This document shows positions 9,303 through 22,597 of a DNA stretch of 64,000 nt, piece after piece. This DNA comes from Streptomyces parvulus. GTDB lineage: Bacteria > Actinomycetota > Actinomycetes > Streptomycetales > Streptomycetaceae. The stretch is from positions 372,001 through 436,000 of the forward strand of contig NZ_BMRX01000006.1 in assembly GCF_014648855.1 (NCBI RefSeq), given 5' to 3'. The notes beneath the pieces are model-generated. The model made no database searches. It saw nothing but the letters and a program-made list of their open reading frames with translations, and had not been told where the DNA came from. A program made the translations under genes and the position numbers. Position 1 is the stretch's first letter. The number at the start of each line of letters is the position of its first letter.

Positions 9303-10679
9303 ATGGCACGCAGAGCCCTCACGGGGGCGGTCGCTCTGGCGGCTGCCACCCTTGTCATGACCCCGACTACGTCCGCGCAGGCCTCCCCGCCCGGCGCCAA
9401 GGACGTCACCGCCGTCCTCTTCGAGTGGAACTTCGCCTCCGTCGCGAAGGAGTGCACCAACACCCTCGGCCCCGCCGGCTACGGCTACGTGCAGGTCTCG
9501 CCGCCCGCCGAGCACATACAGGGCGGGCAGTGGTGGACCTCCTACCAGCCCGTCAGCTACAAGATCGCCGGGCGGCTCGGGGACCGGACCGCGTTCAAGA
9601 ACATGGTGGACACCTGCCACGCGGCCGGCGTGAAGGTCGTCGCCGACGCCGTCGTCAACCACATGTCCGCGGGCGCCGGTACCGGCACCGGCGGCTCCAC
9701 GTACGCGAAGTACGACTACCCGGGGCTCTACTCGTCGCCGGACTTCGACGACTGCCGCTCCCAGATCGCCAACTACCAGGACCGCTACAACGTCCAGCAC
9801 TGCGAACTGGTCGGCCTCGCCGACCTCGACACCGGCGAGGACTACGTCCGGGGGCGGATCGCGGGCTACCTGAACGACCTGCTCTCGCTCGGCGTCGACG
9901 GCTTCCGCATCGACGCGGCCAAGCACATCCCGGCCGCCGACCTCGCGAACATCAAGTCCCGGCTGAGCAACCCGGGCGTGTACTGGAAGCAGGAGGCCAT
10001 CTTCGGCGCCGGGGAGGCCGTCCAGCCCACCGAGTACACCGGCACCGGGGACGTGCAGGAGTTCCGGTACGCCTACGACCTCAAGCGCGTCTTCAACAAC
10101 GAGAACCTCGCCTACCTGAAGAACTACGGCGAGGGCTGGGGGTACATGGGCAGCGGCGTCTCCGGCGTCTTCGTCGACAACCACGACACCGAGCGCAACG
10201 GCTCCACCCTCAGCTACAAGGACAACGCCACCTACACCCTGGCCAACGTCTTCATGCTGGCCTGGCCCTACGGCGCCCCCGACGTCAACTCCGGCTACGA
10301 GTGGTCGAACGCCGACGCCGGACCGCCCAACGGCGGCCGAGTGGACGCCTGCTGGCAGAGCGGCTGGAAGTGCCAGCACGCCTGGCCGGAGATCAGGTCG
10401 ATGGTCGGCTTCCGCAACGCCACCCGCGGCCAGGCGGTCACGAACTGGTGGGACAACGGCAACGACGCCATCGCCTTCGGCCGCGGCACCAAGGGCTTCC
10501 TCGCCGTCAACCACGAGGCGGGCGCGCTGAACCGCACCTACCAGACCTCGCTGCCCGCCGGGACGTACTGCGACGTCCAGAGCGGCAGGACGGTGAGCGT
10601 CAACGGCTCCGGGCAGTTCACGGCGACGCTGGGCGCCAACACCGCGCTCGCGCTGCACGCGGGCAAGTCGGCCTGCTGA
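9303..10679 (+). CDS. aml: Secreted alpha-amylase (GH13)
   Basis: Extracellular endo-1,4-alpha-glucanase, 458 residues from ATG 9303 (AAGGA upstream; an upstream ATG at 9288 would put residues before the signal peptide). The signal peptide [19 protein letters not shown] ends near TSAQASPPG. Catalytic motifs: [22 protein letters not shown] (nucleophile Asp204), IFGAGEA (acid/base Glu238) and FVDNHDTER (Asp295). The length fits a single catalytic domain plus C-terminal beta domain; no starch-binding domain. Feeds maltodextrins to the MalEFG importer. Confidence 0.93.
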   Translation: MARRALTGAVALAAATLVMTPTTSAQASPPGAKDVTAVLFEWNFASVAKECTNTLGPAGYGYVQVSPPAEHIQGGQWWTSYQPVSYKIAGRLGDRTAFKNMVDTCHAAGVKVVADAVVNHMSAGAGTGTGGSTYAKYDYPGLYSSPDFDDCRSQIANYQDRYNVQHCELVGLADLDTGEDYVRGRIAGYLNDLLSLGVDGFRIDAAKHIPAADLANIKSRLSNPGVYWKQEAIFGAGEAVQPTEYTGTGDVQEFRYAYDLKRVFNNENLAYLKNYGEGWGYMGSGVSGVFVDNHDTERNGSTLSYKDNATYTLANVFMLAWPYGAPDVNSGYEWSNADAGPPNGGRVDACWQSGWKCQHAWPEIRSMVGFRNATRGQAVTNWWDNGNDAIAFGRGTKGFLAVNHEAGALNRTYQTSLPAGTYCDVQSGRTVSVNGSGQFTATLGANTALALHAGKSAC

Positions 10680-10691
10680 ACGGGCCCCGAG

Positions 10692-10752
10692 GGCAAGGGT
10701 CGTGAAAATTCTTACCGGTACTTTCACGACCCTTGCCGCAAGACTTGCGGCA
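10692..10752 (+). promoter_or_regulatory. Inverted repeats between amylase and pullulanase (terminator plus MalR-like operator)
   Basis: A perfect 16-bp inverted repeat (GGCAAGGGTCGTGAAA at 10692-10707, complement at 10722-10737) starts 13 bp after the amylase stop and could terminate it. It overlaps a second palindrome, TGCCGCAAG-A-CTTGCGGCA at 10734-10752, whose GCAAG/CTTGC core matches the malR-malE operator-like site. The arrangement suggests terminator and operator combined in 60 bp. Confidence 0.65.
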
Positions 10753-10811
10753 GCGCTACGGTCACGCCGGGGTCGGACCCGATCGAGCCGTCAGCACAAG
10801 GAGTTCACGCC

Positions 10812-16229
<5,418 letters not shown>

Positions 16230-16245
16230 CGGAACCCTGCGGTTA

Positions 16246-16279
16246 GGGTGCTCCTGTCCGCCGTAGAACAGGAGCACCC
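16246..16279 (+). promoter_or_regulatory. Hairpin overlapping the ribosome site of the next gene
   Basis: Perfect 12-bp inverted repeat: GGGTGCTCCTGT at 16246-16257 pairs with 16268-16279, ending at the base before the ATG at 16280. The 3' arm contains the AGGAG ribosome site, so folding would hide it. It may instead act as the pullulanase terminator. Confidence 0.6.
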
Positions 16280-16633
16280 ATGCCGCAGATCACCGTCGAG
16301 CGTTCCGGAATCCTCGACGACGTCGACTGGGAGGAGTTCGCGCTCGCCCTGCACCCGGTGGTCGTCGAGACCGCGGCCGCGCGGCTGGAGGCCTGCAAGA
16401 CCCGGGTCCTGCGCAGCGAGGACGAGGCCGTCGGCGCCGAGAAGGAGCGGCACGCCATCGTGGACGTCTCCATCGCGCTGCTCGCCGGCCGCTCCGAGGA
16501 GACCAAGGCCCGGCTCACCGAGGCCGTGGTCGAGCTGCTGCGCAAGCACGTCGGACCGAGGGACGGCGTCACCCTGCACCTGTCGGCCGAGGTGCGCGAC
16601 CTCGACCCGTCCTACCGCAAGGCCGAGGTCTGA
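16280..16633 (+). CDS. CHMI-like tautomerase-superfamily protein
   Basis: 117 residues beginning MPQITVERSG; the Pro after the initiator Met is the catalytic base in the tautomerase superfamily. Length and pattern (DVSIALLAGRSEETKARLTE, then VTLHLSAEVRDLD) fit the 5-carboxymethyl-2-hydroxymuconate delta-isomerase family. No homoprotocatechuate pathway genes are nearby, so the physiological substrate is unclear. It converges with the TetR gene 10 bp away. Confidence 0.75.
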   Translation: MPQITVERSGILDDVDWEEFALALHPVVVETAAARLEACKTRVLRSEDEAVGAEKERHAIVDVSIALLAGRSEETKARLTEAVVELLRKHVGPRDGVTLHLSAEVRDLDPSYRKAEV

Positions 16634-16643
16634 GACAGGGGCC

Positions 16644-17333
16644 TCAGGACGCCAGCCCGATGAGCCGGCCGACCAGGTCCCCGAACGGGCCGTCGGCCGG
16701 CTCGTCCGCGATGACGCGGCGCAGCAGGGCGCCCATCTCCTCGTCGTAGGCGGCACTCACCGCCGTCAGCGCGGCGAAGTCGTGCACCAGCTGCGTCTCC
16801 AGCTCCGCGCGCGGGATGCGGCGCCCGTCCAGCCAGATCAGGGCCGTCGACTCGGCGAGCGAGATCCAGGAGCGGACGACCAGTTCCAGCCGCGCGGGCG
16901 GATCGGTGACGCCCAGGTGCGAAAGGATCTGGACATACGCGGCCTGCCGCACCGAGTCCACGAGGGCGTTGGTGGTCGACGAGCCGACCGCCGGGCCGCC
17001 GCGCATCAGGGCCGAGAAACCGGGGCCGTGCTCCTCGACGAAGTCGAAGTAGCGCCCCATCACACGCAGCAGCCGCGCCCCCAGCGGCCCCTCGGCCGGC
17101 TCCACGAACCGGGCCGCGAGATCGTCCGAGGCACGCTGCAACGCGGCCTCGTACAGGCTGAGTTTGCCGGGGAAGTAGTGGTACACCAGCGGGCGGGAGA
17201 TGCCGGCGGCCGACGCTATCTCGTCGATGGACACCTCGTCGGGCGAGCGGCGGCTGAACAGTTCGAGCGCGACGCCGATCAACTGCTGCCGCCGCTCCTC
17301 GACGCCCATTCTGCGGCGTACCCCGGTACTCAT
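16644..17333 (-). CDS. TetR-family transcriptional regulator
   Basis: 229 residues. N-terminal helix-turn-helix at about 12-60 (RRQQLIGVALELFSRR, then IDEIASAAGISRPLVYHYFP), followed by an all-alpha ligand domain. It lies 57 bp downstream of, and parallel to, the reductase and hydrolase genes, so it is the obvious candidate to control them; inverted repeats upstream of the hydrolase gene could be its operators. Ligand unknown; regulators in this setting often sense acyl-CoA or lipophilic compounds. Confidence 0.88.
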   Translation of the reverse strand: MSTGVRRRMGVEERRQQLIGVALELFSRRSPDEVSIDEIASAAGISRPLVYHYFPGKLSLYEAALQRASDDLAARFVEPAEGPLGARLLRVMGRYFDFVEEHGPGFSALMRGGPAVGSSTTNALVDSVRQAAYVQILSHLGVTDPPARLELVVRSWISLAESTALIWLDGRRIPRAELETQLVHDFAALTAVSAAYDEEMGALLRRVIADEPADGPFGDLVGRLIGLAS

Positions 17334-17390
17334 ACGAACACCTTACCGATCGAATCCGGCCCCCGAACGGGCCGGACCGGGCATCGGCGT

Positions 17391-18449
17391 TCACATGTCG
17401 AGGACCAGCCGGGTACCGCGGGCGCGGGAGACGCAGATCAGCATCGAGTCGCCCCGCTCGGAGTCGGTCAGCAGCTCGTCCCGGTGATCGATCTCGCCCT
17501 CCAGCACCCTCTGTTGGCAGGTCCCGCACCAGCCCTGCTCGCAGGAGTACGGGGTGCCCGGCAGTTCGGCCCGCACGGCGGCCAGCACCGACGAGTCGCC
17601 GGGCACGGTCAGCGTGCGCCCGCTGCGGTGCAGCTCGACCTCGAACTCGCCGTCGCCGCCCGCCGTGGTGCGCGGCGCGAACCGCTCCAGGTGCAGGGAG
17701 GTGCCCGCGGGGAGGCGCTCCTCGACGGCCGCCGTCAGACCCTCCGGGCCGCAGCAGTACACGGCGGTGCCCTCGGGCAGGCCGGCCAGGAACGCGTCGA
17801 TGCCGGGCCGCCCGTCCTGGTCCTCGGCGACCACGGTGACTCTCCCGCCGTCCCGGTCCAGCTTCCCGATCTCCTCCAGGAACGGCATCGAGGCCCGCGT
17901 CCGGCCCCCGTACAGCAGACGCCACTCCGCGTCCTCCGGCAGGGCCCGCAGCATCGGCAGCACCGGCGTGATGCCGATGCCGCCCGCCACGAACGCGTAG
18001 GCGGGCGCCCCGACCAGCGGGAAGCGGTTGCGCGGGCCGCGCACCTCCAGCTCCGTGCCCTCCTGCACCTGCTCGTGCACCTCGCGCGAACCGCCCCGCC
18101 CGTCCTCGGCGAGCCGGGTGGCGACGGTGTACGACGAGGTGTCCTCGGGGTCGCCGCACAGCGAGTACTGCCGCACCAGACCCGACGGCAGCACCAGGTC
18201 CAGGTGCGCGCCCGGCTCCCAGCGCGGCAGGTCGTGCCCCTCCAGACGGAGGAGGACGACCCCGTCGGCCACCACCTCGCGCGAGGTGACCAGCAGCGTC
18301 AGCGCCCGGGAACGCGGCCGCCCGGAGACCGGCGGGTCCAGGGCGGGCATCGGCCACAGCGGCGAGCCCTGGATGCGGCGCCGCAGCGCGCGGCGCACCA
18401 CCAGCGCGGTCCCCGCCGCGAGCAGCAGGGTCGTCGGCCCGGGCCTCAT
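17391..18449 (-). CDS. Ferredoxin/flavodoxin-NADP reductase-like oxidoreductase with C-terminal 2Fe-2S domain
   Basis: 352 residues. After a short N-terminal hydrophobic stretch come an FAD-binding barrel (GAHLDLVLPSGLVRQYSLCG), an NAD(P)-binding domain (FVAGGIGITPVLPML; VYCCGPEGL) and a plant-type 2Fe-2S ferredoxin domain (YSCEQGWCGTCQQRVLEG, final Cys in MLICVSRA). This is the phthalate-dioxygenase-reductase type. Its ATG overlaps the hydrolase stop (ATGA), so the two are translationally coupled and the reductase probably passes electrons to a partner oxygenase or to the PF10118 protein. Confidence 0.88.
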   Translation of the reverse strand: MRPGPTTLLLAAGTALVVRRALRRRIQGSPLWPMPALDPPVSGRPRSRALTLLVTSREVVADGVVLLRLEGHDLPRWEPGAHLDLVLPSGLVRQYSLCGDPEDTSSYTVATRLAEDGRGGSREVHEQVQEGTELEVRGPRNRFPLVGAPAYAFVAGGIGITPVLPMLRALPEDAEWRLLYGGRTRASMPFLEEIGKLDRDGGRVTVVAEDQDGRPGIDAFLAGLPEGTAVYCCGPEGLTAAVEERLPAGTSLHLERFAPRTTAGGDGEFEVELHRSGRTLTVPGDSSVLAAVRAELPGTPYSCEQGWCGTCQQRVLEGEIDHRDELLTDSERGDSMLICVSRARGTRLVLDM

Positions 18450-19327
18450 GCGGATCCCTCCTGGGACTTCTCGGCGGCCACGGCGGCGGGGGAGGCGGCT
18501 AGGTACGCCACCGCCTGCTCGGTCGAGCCCGTCCGGGACGGGTGGTAGTCGCGGCTCAGGTAGCCGGGTATGGAGCGCAGCACGGCGCCGGTGGACGGCA
18601 GCAGGCCGCTGCGCCCGCGCCGGTGGAAGTCGCCGAAGCCGGCCCGGCCGTCGGTCAGCGTCGGGTCGTTCGCCATGAAGAACCGGGTCCCGCGCTGCCA
18701 CAGGAACACCAGGGCGGTGAACGCGGTGGCCCAGGTGCGGACCCGCCGCGCGTAGCCGCCGTCCAGGTGCTGGAAGAGGTCGAAGGCCACCGACCGGTGC
18801 TCCACCTCCTCGGCGCCGTGCCAGCGCAGCAGGTCCAGCATGGTCGGGTCGGCGCCGCGCCGGTCGAGCGCCTCGGCGTTCAGGACCCAGTCGCCGAGGA
18901 ACGCCGTGTAGTGCTCGATGGCCGCGATCAGCGCCACCCGCTCCATCAGCCACCAGCGGCGCGGCCGGCCCGGCGGCAGGGTGCGGTCGCCGAGCAGCTT
19001 CTCGAAGAGCCAGTCGACCTGCGCGGTGTACGGCGTCGGGTCCAGACCCTGGTCGCGCAGGTGCGGCAGCACCTCGTCGTGGGCCTGGGAGTGCATCGCC
19101 TCCTGCCCGATGAAGCCGATGACGTCCTCGCGCAGCCGCTCGTCCCGGATGAACGGCAGCACCTGCTTGTAGACGTGCACGAACCACCGCTCCCCGGCGG
19201 GCAGCAGCAGGTGCAGCACGTTGATGGTGTGCGTCGTGAACGGGTCCCCGGGCACCCAGTGCAGCGGGGTGTCCTCCCAGGCGAAGGACACCTTGCGGGC
19301 CTTGAGCGGGACATGCGTGTTAGACAT
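18446..19327 (-). CDS. Predicted metal-dependent hydrolase (PF10118 type)
   Basis: 293 residues from ATG 19327. It matches the PF10118 predicted metal-dependent hydrolase family: a histidine/glutamate-rich helical core with FIGQEAMHSQAHDEVL, IAAIEHYTAFLGDW and RWHGAEEVEHRSVAFDLF. These repeated E-x2-H motifs resemble a diiron ferritin-like site, which suits coupling to the downstream 2Fe-2S reductase; a diiron oxygenase role is inference. No clear ribosome site, so a short-leader message is possible. Confidence 0.8.
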   Translation of the reverse strand: MSNTHVPLKARKVSFAWEDTPLHWVPGDPFTTHTINVLHLLLPAGERWFVHVYKQVLPFIRDERLREDVIGFIGQEAMHSQAHDEVLPHLRDQGLDPTPYTAQVDWLFEKLLGDRTLPPGRPRRWWLMERVALIAAIEHYTAFLGDWVLNAEALDRRGADPTMLDLLRWHGAEEVEHRSVAFDLFQHLDGGYARRVRTWATAFTALVFLWQRGTRFFMANDPTLTDGRAGFGDFHRRGRSGLLPSTGAVLRSIPGYLSRDYHPSRTGSTEQAVAYLAASPAAVAAEKSQEGSA

Positions 19328-19348
19328 GGCGTCAATGTACTGACGGGT

Positions 19349-19397
19349 AAGGGTGTGGGGAACCCTTGTGACGCCACTTGTTGACGTCGACGTCAAC
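19349..19397. promoter_or_regulatory. Operator candidates upstream of the hydrolase-reductase-TetR cluster
   Basis: Two symmetric elements within 50 bp: AAGGGT-n7-ACCCTT (19349-19367) and a perfect 18-bp palindrome GTTGACGTCGACGTCAAC (19380-19397). Either could bind the TetR regulator downstream; which one does cannot be told from sequence. Confidence 0.55.
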
Positions 19398-19415
19398 AGG
19401 CTCGGGGGTGCCGGG

Positions 19416-21347
19416 CTAGCGCAGCCCGCCGACCGTCCGGCCGTCCTCCAGCGTGCCCGTCAGCTCGGCCCGGGCGCCCTGCTCGGCCTCGGCCGTCAGC
19501 AGGTTGCCGTCCGCCGAGCCGGTGATGCCGCCCGAAGCCTCGATCGACCCGATGCCCCGGCTGCCCGCGGCGAGCAGGTACCAGTGCCCGCCCGACGACT
19601 TCCACAGCACGCCGGCCAGCACGTGCGGATCGCGCTCGCCGCAGGCCGGCACGGACTCCGCCTTCGCCGCCACCGCCCCCTGCGTCCCGCCCGGCGTGCG
19701 GAACTGGGCCAGCACCCGCGCCCCGTCGCCGCGCCAGGTCTCGGCCCGGGTGCACACCCACGCGCCCGACCCGGTGGAGTCCGGCAGCGGCTGCTCCGCG
19801 AACTCCCAGGCGTTCACCGACCGCACCCCCTGCCCCCGCACCGCGCCCAGCGAGCAGGCGTACGGCGCCCAGGAGCGCAGCGCCTCGACGCCCGCCGCGT
19901 CCTTCGCCGCACCGGGACGGCCGGCGGTCAGGCGGGCCGGGACCAGCTCGCCGAGGTCGGTCACCACGCGGGTGTCCGGGCCGTCGGTCAGCTCCAGCAC
20001 GTTCCAGGAGGTGCAGGCGCCGGACTCCTGCTGGACCGGGCTGGCCAGCGGCGCGGTCACGCCGTCGGTCAGCGGCAGCTCCCGCGCCCCGCCGTCCGGC
20101 CTGCCGAGGTCCCGCCCGGCGGCCTTCGTCACCCACGGGGCCGTCAGATAGCGGACGTTGCCGTCGGCCCGCCCGAGGACCACCGCCGTCGCCGCGGCCC
20201 GGTCGGCCCCGTCGGTGCGGGCCAGGTCGAGGGCGGCACCCGCCGTGCCGTCCTTCGGCTCGGCGTACCGGACGAGGCGCAGCCCGTCGTGCAGGATCAC
20301 CACGCGGGCGTTGTCGACGTCCCCGGCGTACAGCAGTTGCGGGGGCCCGGCCGGTCCGCCGGTCGCGGTGCCCGGCGTCGCGGACACCCCCACGCTCCCG
20401 CCGGGCCGCGCCCACACGGCCAGGGCGCGGCGCAGCAGCTCCCGGTCTCCGGTGAGGCCGCCGCGGGCCGGCCACACCGAGAAGTCCGTGCGCGCCGACG
20501 TCTCCCACGCGGCGGGGGCGGCCTTGGTGAGCCTGGCGGGATCGAGCGCGGCCTGGGCCGACGGGTTCTGCGCGTACGCCGGGGCGGCGGCGCCGTCCGG
20601 CCCCCAGCCGTCGCCGGGCAGCCCGAGCAGCGCCCCGCACACCACCAGGGCGGCCCCGGCGACCAGCGCGGCCCTCGTGTGCTGGCGCCGGCGCATCAGA
20701 TCGGTCGGCCTGGCCTGGAGGGAGCAGGGGTCGAACTCGGGGGAGCCCAGCAGCGCGGGCTCGTCCGGCAGCGCGCCGGCCTCCCGCAGGGCGCCGTCCA
20801 CGTCCTCGGCGCCGGCGGCCCGCAGCAGGTGGCGGACACCGTCGTCGGAGAGGCCTTCCAGGCCCCGCAGCACGTACGCCGCGCGGGCCGGCCCCGAGAG
20901 CGCGGACAGGCGCTGGTCCAGGGCGAGTTCGTCGGCTCCGCCGGAGCGCGGGAAGAGCTTGAGGCCGCGCACGTGCGGCAGCAGCGGCGGCAGCTGGGAC
21001 CGCCTGGGCAGGGCGCGCCGGCGCAGTGGCCGGCCCGCCTCCAGCGCCGTGCGGACGACCCGCAGGCGGATCAGGGCGTAGCCGGGGTCGACCTCGCGGC
21101 CGGCCGACTGGGCCGGGATCACCGGCGTCGTCGTCCGGTTGCGCGGCAGGGCGCGCTGGGTGAGGGCGTGGGCGGTCAGGACGCGCCGGCTGCGGCCGAG
21201 GCCCGGCGGCAGTACCAGGTAGGCCAGCCGGGCCAGGCGCGGATAGTGCTCGACGAGCGCCGCCTCGGCCTGCTCGACGTCGACGACCGGGTCGGCGGAG
21301 GAGGCCGAGGGCGGTGCGGGGCGCGGGGCGACATCCTGTGGCTGCAC
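19416..21347 (-). CDS. Large single-pass membrane protein of unknown function
   Basis: 643 residues, GTG start at 21347. The N-terminal cytoplasmic 215 residues are helical and resemble a degenerate sigma-factor/anti-sigma arrangement (VEQAEAALVEHYPRLARLAY; LRGLEGLSDDGVRHLLRAAG looks like a region-4-type helix-turn-helix). One membrane segment at about 219-237 (ALVAGAALVVCGALLGLP) leads to a long extracellular part with paired cysteines (ESGACTSWNVLEL, YACSLGA, WVCTRAETW, VPACGERDPH). The topology suits a transmembrane signalling protein, but no specific function is supported. Confidence 0.7.
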   Translation of the reverse strand: MQPQDVAPRPAPPSASSADPVVDVEQAEAALVEHYPRLARLAYLVLPPGLGRSRRVLTAHALTQRALPRNRTTTPVIPAQSAGREVDPGYALIRLRVVRTALEAGRPLRRRALPRRSQLPPLLPHVRGLKLFPRSGGADELALDQRLSALSGPARAAYVLRGLEGLSDDGVRHLLRAAGAEDVDGALREAGALPDEPALLGSPEFDPCSLQARPTDLMRRRQHTRAALVAGAALVVCGALLGLPGDGWGPDGAAAPAYAQNPSAQAALDPARLTKAAPAAWETSARTDFSVWPARGGLTGDRELLRRALAVWARPGGSVGVSATPGTATGGPAGPPQLLYAGDVDNARVVILHDGLRLVRYAEPKDGTAGAALDLARTDGADRAAATAVVLGRADGNVRYLTAPWVTKAAGRDLGRPDGGARELPLTDGVTAPLASPVQQESGACTSWNVLELTDGPDTRVVTDLGELVPARLTAGRPGAAKDAAGVEALRSWAPYACSLGAVRGQGVRSVNAWEFAEQPLPDSTGSGAWVCTRAETWRGDGARVLAQFRTPGGTQGAVAAKAESVPACGERDPHVLAGVLWKSSGGHWYLLAAGSRGIGSIEASGGITGSADGNLLTAEAEQGARAELTGTLEDGRTVGGLR

Positions 21348-21407
21348 GCCCAGCAGAACGAGCGAACGGAGCGATGGTCACCGTGGCGGTCACCGGTGCG
21401 GGGAGGG

Positions 21408-21917
21408 CTACTCCTCCGGCTCCACCAGCATCCGGGCGTAGTTGGCCATCGACCGCTGGTAGCGCGGGAGATGGGGTGCCAGGGCCCCGAGCACCAGCGA
21501 CAGGCCCTCGCGGTCGCGGCCCATGCTCGACAGGCACAGCGCCAGCGTGGCCCGTACGGCGTCGTCCAACTCGTCCGACGGCGCCACCAGTTCGGGGGAG
21601 AGCAGCTTCACGCCCTCCTCCGGGTGGCCGGTGTTGCGCAGGGAACTGGAGAGCTGGATCTTCGCTCGGCGCCCCTTGTAGGCGCTCGCCTCGCCGAGCC
21701 CGCGCTCCAGGGCCTCCCGGTACAGCGGCACGGCGCGGTCGGAGTGACCGGTGGAGTCCCAGGCGCAGGCCCGCTCGAACAGGCCGAGCGGACTGTCCGC
21801 CGGCAGTTCGTCGGCGAGGGCGTCGATCACCGCCCGGAACTCGGCGGCGTCCTCTTCGGCGTAGGCGTCGAAGGCCGTCCAGGCGGCGTTCACGCGGTCT
21901 TCCCAGTCCTGGTCCAC
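21408..21917 (-). CDS. Tetratricopeptide-repeat protein
   Basis: 169 residues from GTG 21917 (VDQDWEDRVNAAWTAFDAY). Helical repeats fit TPR units: SPLGLFERACAWDSTGHSD, AVPLYREALERGL, AKIQLSSSLRNTGHPEEGVK, TLALCLSSMGRDREGLSLVL. Small cytoplasmic TPR proteins of this size are common in Streptomyces and probably mediate protein contacts. The start is chosen at the beginning of the conserved frame; the longer open frame mirrors the lipoprotein gene. Confidence 0.75.
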   Translation of the reverse strand: MDQDWEDRVNAAWTAFDAYAEEDAAEFRAVIDALADELPADSPLGLFERACAWDSTGHSDRAVPLYREALERGLGEASAYKGRRAKIQLSSSLRNTGHPEEGVKLLSPELVAPSDELDDAVRATLALCLSSMGRDREGLSLVLGALAPHLPRYQRSMANYARMLVEPEE

Positions 21918-22053
21918 GCCGCCACTCTCGCACGCGGGCCGCCGCAAGGTCAGCCGCACACCTGAATACTTCGCCGCCCGCGCCCGTATCGATGACCAGA
22001 GCCCCGTGCCGGGGCTCCGTGCGGCATGTCGCCGGAACGGACCGGAGGAACAC

Positions 22054-22515
22054 ATGAGGCTGACCCGACCGATGCTCGCGCCGGCCGCCCTGGCGGCGGT
22101 ACTGGCGCTGACGGGCTGCGGATCCGGCGGTGACGGCGGGGCCGCCGTGCCCGAGACGGCGACCGGCAGCCTGGAACACCTGGCCGCCGAGGCGAAGTGC
22201 GCCCCGAACATGCAGACGGACGCCGACACCATCCGGCAGGCCATCTGCGATTCGGGCGACGAGCGCTACGTCCTCGCCACCTTCTCCACAGACCGCGGCC
22301 AGCGCGAGTGGATCAACACGGCCAAGGACTACGGCGGTTTCTACCTCGTCGGCCGCAAGTGGGTCGCCGTCGGCCACGAGGACGTGGTGGCCGGTCTGCG
22401 CGGCCGGCTCGGCGGCACCCTGGAGCAGGGCACGGTGCACGGCGGGGGCGGCCACTCGGACGGGGACGGGGGCCACGCGGGCGGAGGCGGCGAGCACGCC
22501 GGGCACAGCGGCTGA
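22054..22515 (+). CDS. Small putative lipoprotein
   Basis: 153 residues from ATG 22054 with GGAGGAA upstream. The signal peptide MRLTRPMLAPAALAAVLALTGC has a lipobox LTGC, so the mature protein is lipid-anchored. The middle resembles a small extracellular sensor-like domain (AEAKCAPNMQTDADTIRQAI, YVLATFSTDRGQREWINT); the C-terminus is a Gly/His-rich tail that might bind metal. Function unknown. Confidence 0.75.
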   Translation: MRLTRPMLAPAALAAVLALTGCGSGGDGGAAVPETATGSLEHLAAEAKCAPNMQTDADTIRQAICDSGDERYVLATFSTDRGQREWINTAKDYGGFYLVGRKWVAVGHEDVVAGLRGRLGGTLEQGTVHGGGGHSDGDGGHAGGGGEHAGHSG

Positions 22516-22530
22516 CCTCGCGCCGGGCAC

Positions 22531-22575
22531 GGCGAAGGGGGCCGGTGGCGGAATCCGCCACCGGCCCCCTTCGCC
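22531..22575. terminator. Bidirectional terminator
   Basis: Nearly perfect 22-bp inverted repeat (arms 22531-22552 and 22554-22575) between the convergent lipoprotein and DUF1996 genes. Confidence 0.85.
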
Positions 22576-22597
22576 TGCTCACCCGGTCCCGGTGGGA

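Noticed and set aside
19393..22530. 1,045-residue minus-strand open frame
   Set aside because: Antisense/alternate-frame shadow of the membrane protein, TPR and lipoprotein genes; Arg/Ala/Gly-rich low complexity.
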